This document shows positions 60,870 to 64,000 of a DNA stretch of 64,000 bases, in pieces. Under the pieces are notes generated by a model. The model was given only the letters and a program-made list of their open reading frames with translations. It ran no database searches and was not told where the DNA came from. Position numbers and translations under genes: made by a program. Within the stretch, counting starts at the first letter, position 1. Every line of letters begins with the position of its first letter. The stretch covers positions 62,001 to 126,000 of the forward strand of contig WVZY01000011.1 of NCBI GenBank assembly GCA_011772205.1, in the 5' to 3' direction. Source of the DNA: Candidatus Latescibacterota bacterium (GTDB lineage Bacteria > Krumholzibacteriota > Krumholzibacteriia > WVZY01).

Positions 60870-60954
60870 TATTTGCTTCCGTGCATTGGTTCGCCGCCCC
60901 AACGGCAACTCCCTAATCTCCTGCACCTGGTTTCATCTGCCGGCCCCCTGCTAA
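60760..60954 (+). pseudogene. Probable 5' fragment of a transposase gene
   Basis: ATG 60760 with AAAGGAG upstream opens a 64-codon frame. The first 27 residues (M-W-A-M-T-S-K-W-L-L-V-V-E-E-Y-E-R-V-K-Q-K) have the look of the helical start of an insertion-sequence transposase. After the lysine-rich stretch the frame runs into the right inverted repeat and becomes proline/cysteine-rich without any domain. I infer a transposase truncated by deletion; identity to a named family is not established. Confidence 0.4.
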
Positions 60955-61108
60955 GAGGCTGCCCCGTAAGGTAATGACATATCGCCTCTTGTCTCATGAC
61001 CCGGAACATTGGTGGCACGAAGATTGCGTATCTGAGGGAGATATCCACCGGGTACCGTCAATAATTTGGGCCCACTAAGCGCCTTCCCAAGATGCAAGGA
61101 AACCGTTG

Positions 61109-63094
61109 ATGGAAAAGACGGATAGCGCCGCTACCGAACTGTCGTTTCTGCTCCGCATGCTTCAAGCGATTCCCGATGCAGGGAGTGTCGAGAAAATCTA
61201 TCGGATGCTGCTCGCCCTCACGACAGGTGGGCGGGACATTGGCTTCGACAGGGCGATGTTGTTCCTCGTGAGCTCGGAAGAAGGAGTGATCAAGGGGCAT
61301 CTCGGCATCGAGCAGGATTTCTGGCAGACCGCGGGAGATGCCGCCGAGGGCTCGCGTTCCGAAGTCGGCGCTGGCGCGCGGTCACAGGAGCGAGCGAACT
61401 CCCGCAAGGCAAATCAGGAAAGCAAATCTTCCGAGGCGATCTCGTATGAGGATATGGCTAAAAAAGTGTTCGATGCATATGAGCGGATCGATGCCAGCGA
61501 TCTGACGCTCAAGCTCAGGACGTACTCGGTGCCGTTCGGCTGGCATCGGAGCGCACTCGTTAAAGCGGCGAGGACATCGTATCCCGTCCTCGCTGAAGGA
61601 AAACTCTCGGAGTACGCTACAGATCCCTTTTTCGAATATTTCGAAACGCAGAACTATGTCGCCATTCCCCTCAAGGTCAACGAGGATATCCGCGCCGTTC
61701 TCGCTGCCGACAACTCCCTCCGCAAGAAGCCGATCGATGTGGACGACATTTCTCTTCTATACAGCCTATGCCAGCAGGCCTGCCAGGCGATCGAGAACCT
61801 CATCGCTATCACGGAGAACGAACGGAGGTTTCGGATTCTTCTCAAACTCGAGCAGGCCCTCCAGTATGCCGACACCAGGGAAAAAATCGACGAGGCAATC
61901 AAGCTGTCGTTGGTGATGCTAAGCAGAGCCGTTGGCGGATCCGGTTCATTGCTCAAGGATTTCATCCGGAACAAAACCGTTCACGTGAAGTCCGTTACCG
62001 GATATTCCCTCGATGCGGATGAGGACGACGTCGCGATCGCCCAATGTTTTGGTAAGATATTGGACAAGGTTGCCGGAGGTACAGAATCGCTCAGCGGAGA
62101 CGGGGGACACGCGCTCGTGGACGATTCCGTAGCGGACGTGCTGGGGCATTTCTTTGCGTGTCCGTTATCGAAGACCGGGGATGTCAGCGGTGTCCTGGCC
62201 GTATATGTGGCAAACAAGGAGGGAAAACGCGAGCGAAAGGCGTTTTCCACGAGTGAGAGAAAGTTCCTCGAACTGTGCGCCGGAATCATCGCGCTGAAAC
62301 TGGATAACCGTAAGAAGGACGAGCGTCTCAATCGTCAAGAGCAATTCCTCGAAGAGGCCCGCTCGAATCTCGCCAGGGAGCGGGGGCGCAGCCGGATCGG
62401 CGAGATGGGAATCGAGTATTACCAGAAGATCGAGGATGAGACCCGCCGGATATGGAGAGAGCTCCAATCTGAGACACCCGTGGAAAAGCGCGTTGCTCGC
62501 ATCGAGGACATCCTGCGGGATATCGAACGGGATTCCATGGCGTACAAGTCGGAGTTCACGCTTCCCGATTCACATTACCAGATGATCGACATCTTCAAGG
62601 TCGTTAGGGAAGTGGTCAACGAATGGAAGCCAAAAGCAGAGGATGACGGGATCGACGTCATCGTTCGGATTCCGCCGCGGGGCCCCGAGCTGTTGATGGA
62701 TCAAGAGAAGATTTCGCTTGCGATTGGAAACATTCTGAGGAGCGTCTCTTCCTCGCTCAGGCCGGAGGAAAAAGTTCTCGTCGAGGCAACGACGACGGAC
62801 GACAGAGTCTTTATCGTGTTTGCCGATACAGGGCTCGGCCTGCCGGGCAACATTCTCTCCCGGCTGTTCATGCCGTTTGCGGAAATCGGTTCCCGCGATG
62901 AGCGGAAGCGGTCGCTATCGCTGGCCGGAGAGATCCTCCACACCCATGCCGGCGAGATCAAAGTAAAAACCTCACAAAACTGGAAAACGATTCTCGAATT
63001 GAGTTTTGCAAAAATGGGCAATTTGGATCGCAGAAGGGGACGCCGTGACAGGCGGAAGCGGACATCGGACAGGCGCGTGCCACTCAAGCGGTGA
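61109..63094 (+). CDS. GAF-domain sensor with degenerate histidine-kinase core
   Basis: About 661 residues from ATG 61109 (AAGGA eight bases upstream). Cytoplasmic. Two GAF-like domains: about residues 20-230, interrupted by a low-complexity insert, and 245-415. A coiled coil (E-Q-F-L-E-E-A-R-S-N-L-A-R-E-R-G-R) follows, then a GHKL ATPase-like domain (I-S-L-A-I-G-N-I-L-R, F-A-D-T-G-L-G-L-P, then A-G-E-I-L-H-T-H-A-G-E-I-K). The usual H-box with a phosphorylatable histidine is not evident, and the N-box lacks its normal asparagine pattern. It may sense and partner with the kinase downstream. The C-terminus is very basic (R-R-R-G-R-R-D-R-R-K-R). Confidence 0.8.
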   Translation: MEKTDSAATELSFLLRMLQAIPDAGSVEKIYRMLLALTTGGRDIGFDRAMLFLVSSEEGVIKGHLGIEQDFWQTAGDAAEGSRSEVGAGARSQERANSRKANQESKSSEAISYEDMAKKVFDAYERIDASDLTLKLRTYSVPFGWHRSALVKAARTSYPVLAEGKLSEYATDPFFEYFETQNYVAIPLKVNEDIRAVLAADNSLRKKPIDVDDISLLYSLCQQACQAIENLIAITENERRFRILLKLEQALQYADTREKIDEAIKLSLVMLSRAVGGSGSLLKDFIRNKTVHVKSVTGYSLDADEDDVAIAQCFGKILDKVAGGTESLSGDGGHALVDDSVADVLGHFFACPLSKTGDVSGVLAVYVANKEGKRERKAFSTSERKFLELCAGIIALKLDNRKKDERLNRQEQFLEEARSNLARERGRSRIGEMGIEYYQKIEDETRRIWRELQSETPVEKRVARIEDILRDIERDSMAYKSEFTLPDSHYQMIDIFKVVREVVNEWKPKAEDDGIDVIVRIPPRGPELLMDQEKISLAIGNILRSVSSSLRPEEKVLVEATTTDDRVFIVFADTGLGLPGNILSRLFMPFAEIGSRDERKRSLSLAGEILHTHAGEIKVKTSQNWKTILELSFAKMGNLDRRRGRRDRRKRTSDRRVPLKR

Positions 63095-63354
63095 TAGGGG
63101 GAAAAATTTGCCACTTTACGGTTGTCCCAGGCATGTCATTTACCAGTCCTGTCTGCCGGTCGCTGGCGGGCTGCTGAGGCAGTCACGCTCTAACTCGTTG
63201 CCCGATGTTCGATTGCTGATCTTTTGAAAGACGAATCTGATATGTTCGTTTGCCCCGTGCTTGGCACGCCCCTTGCCGGAGGTACTGGAAAGGGGAAAGC
63301 CACAGCGCAGTGGCATGCGGTTTTCCCCCTACGCCCAGAAGGGGCAAAGGAAAG
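63095..63354. other. Gap between two sensor genes with hairpin
   Basis: The stop region of the previous gene (GTGCCACTC... near 63077) has a weak echo at 63108 (TTGCCACTT). Close to the next gene GGGGAAA (about 63291) can pair with TTTTCCCC (about 63321), with an inner CCAC/GTGG pair, a stem ending about 25 bases before the start codon. No gene seen. Confidence 0.4.
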
Positions 63355-64000
63355 ATGAACCGCTCACATCTCTGTGCAGAACTCTGCGTGCACATCCTCG
63401 ATGCCATTCGGGATCCGATTTTAATTGTCGACGGGCAGGCGAACATCATCCTATCCAACCGATCCGCCGGGAGCGCCTTCAATTTGAGGGCATCGGACAA
63501 CATCGCTTCGCTCGAAGCGCTGGATGCGTGCTTCGAATTCGATGTGATGGACGTGCTCGGGCTTTTAAAGCGCATCGGCTCGGGATCGGGCATTGAACAG
63601 CGGCAGGGCCCGCCGGAGAACATTTACAACCACCAGCTGAAAAATGAAACGGGGCACGAAGTACCCGTTTATGTGGATATCGTAAACATCGTAAACAACG
63701 CCAGCGGCGGTTACGACGTGAAACATGATCGGAGCGAAGACGCCTCCGAGTTCGCGGACAAACTACCTTCGGAAGCGACGGATCTCAAGCTCCTGCGGTT
63801 CAAGGATCTTTCCTTTTTCCGGAAAAGCGAGAAATGGCGGGACGAGTCGATCTCGATGATCTCTCACGATATCCGCAATCCGCTCTCCGCAATCCGGAAT
63901 TCGATGAGCTTGCTCCTCTCCGGCATGCCCGATCCACTCACTCCCATTCAGGAGCAGTTTTTGAAAACGGCCGTTCGGAGCATCGATCGATTGACGCACC
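63355..64000 (+). CDS. PAS-domain sensor histidine kinase (3' end outside the window)
   Basis: 215 codons visible from ATG 63355, with AAAGGA just upstream; the frame is open to the window end. Residues about 10-125 look like a PAS domain (I-L-D-A-I-R-D-P-I-L-I-V-D-G-Q-A-N-I-I-L-S-N). The HisKA H-box follows with His171 in S-M-I-S-H-D-I-R-N-P-L-S-A-I. No membrane segment is visible. The ATPase domain should lie beyond base 64000. The preceding gene lacks an H-box, so the two may work as a pair. Confidence 0.88.
   Translation, partial: MNRSHLCAELCVHILDAIRDPILIVDGQANIILSNRSAGSAFNLRASDNIASLEALDACFEFDVMDVLGLLKRIGSGSGIEQRQGPPENIYNHQLKNETGHEVPVYVDIVNIVNNASGGYDVKHDRSEDASEFADKLPSEATDLKLLRFKDLSFFRKSEKWRDESISMISHDIRNPLSAIRNSMSLLLSGMPDPLTPIQEQFLKTAVRSIDRLTH

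Larger units (their letters stand above)
60555..61108. other. Intergenic region with a mobile-element remnant
   Basis: About 550 bases between galE and the GAF kinase. Most of the first half is the small element described at 60617-60869. The rest holds a 34-codon reading frame at 60974-61078 (begins M-T-Y-R-L-L-S-H-D, with AAGGT nearby) whose product I do not recognise. No tRNA or terminator was seen. Confidence 0.5.

Overview
The window reads as a Gram-negative bacterial chromosome of moderately high GC. It has lipid A/LPS-core genes (a Kdo transferase and a GT9 heptosyltransferase), an OmpA-family protein and many predicted outer-membrane barrels. Two PorV/PorQ-like (UPF0164-type) proteins and at least four proteins ending in a FlgD-like/type IX sorting-like C-terminal domain point to a relative of the Fibrobacteres-Chlorobi-Bacteroidetes group, probably a poorly cultivated candidate phylum. 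No rRNA or tRNA was seen, so the placement is an inference from gene families. Start codons are often GTG or TTG and genes are frequently overlapped.

Layout. 1-156: tail of a secreted protein. 472-3180: pyruvate phosphate dikinase, followed by a tight envelope operon (3185-10103): CDP-alcohol phosphatidyltransferase, DUF4388 protein, secreted FlgD-tail protein, PorV-like protein and two barrels, the second carrying an E-set/CBM48-like glycan-binding domain. Two small CBM48-like lipoproteins follow (10218-11207), then a 70-bp tandem repeat array. 11915-25513 encodes a giant secreted repeat protein of about 4,530 residues, followed by a PorV-TPR protein.

27629-35071 is the most remarkable part. 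One 1,468-residue polypeptide joins an RsbW-like anti-sigma/serine kinase domain, a membrane sensor with HAMP, a SpoIIE/RsbU-type PP2C phosphatase, two transposase-like helix-turn-helix domains and three STAS (RsbV-like) domains. Overlapping it are a ParA ATPase and a small ribbon-helix-helix-like protein. A TPR protein and two stand-alone STAS proteins follow. I read this as a self-contained partner-switching circuit tied to ParA-type positioning or DNA binding.

35189-41868 holds a VWA/amidotransferase-like membrane protein, a lamin-tail-domain secreted protein and two envelope proteins. 42311-48245 is metabolic: aminotransferase, carbamate kinase, LarA-family enzyme, PurD, PurE and a Sua5/YrdC protein. 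48227-51600 (minus) has a radical SAM protein, WaaA and a heptosyltransferase. 51921-53079 has two paralogous XRE-cupin regulators. 53233-55707 has a DUF1844 protein and an OmpA protein with thrombospondin-3 repeats, facing MazG on the minus strand. 56791-60554 has uvrA and galE. A small mobile-element remnant with perfect 16-bp inverted ends lies at 60617-60869. The window closes with two histidine-kinase-like sensors, the second cut by the window end.

A recurrent oddity is that several genes (ending at 10103, 10655, 27498 and 41868, and more weakly 63094) have the sequence around their stop codon imperfectly repeated just downstream. Functions are assigned from motifs read by eye; no database search was run.
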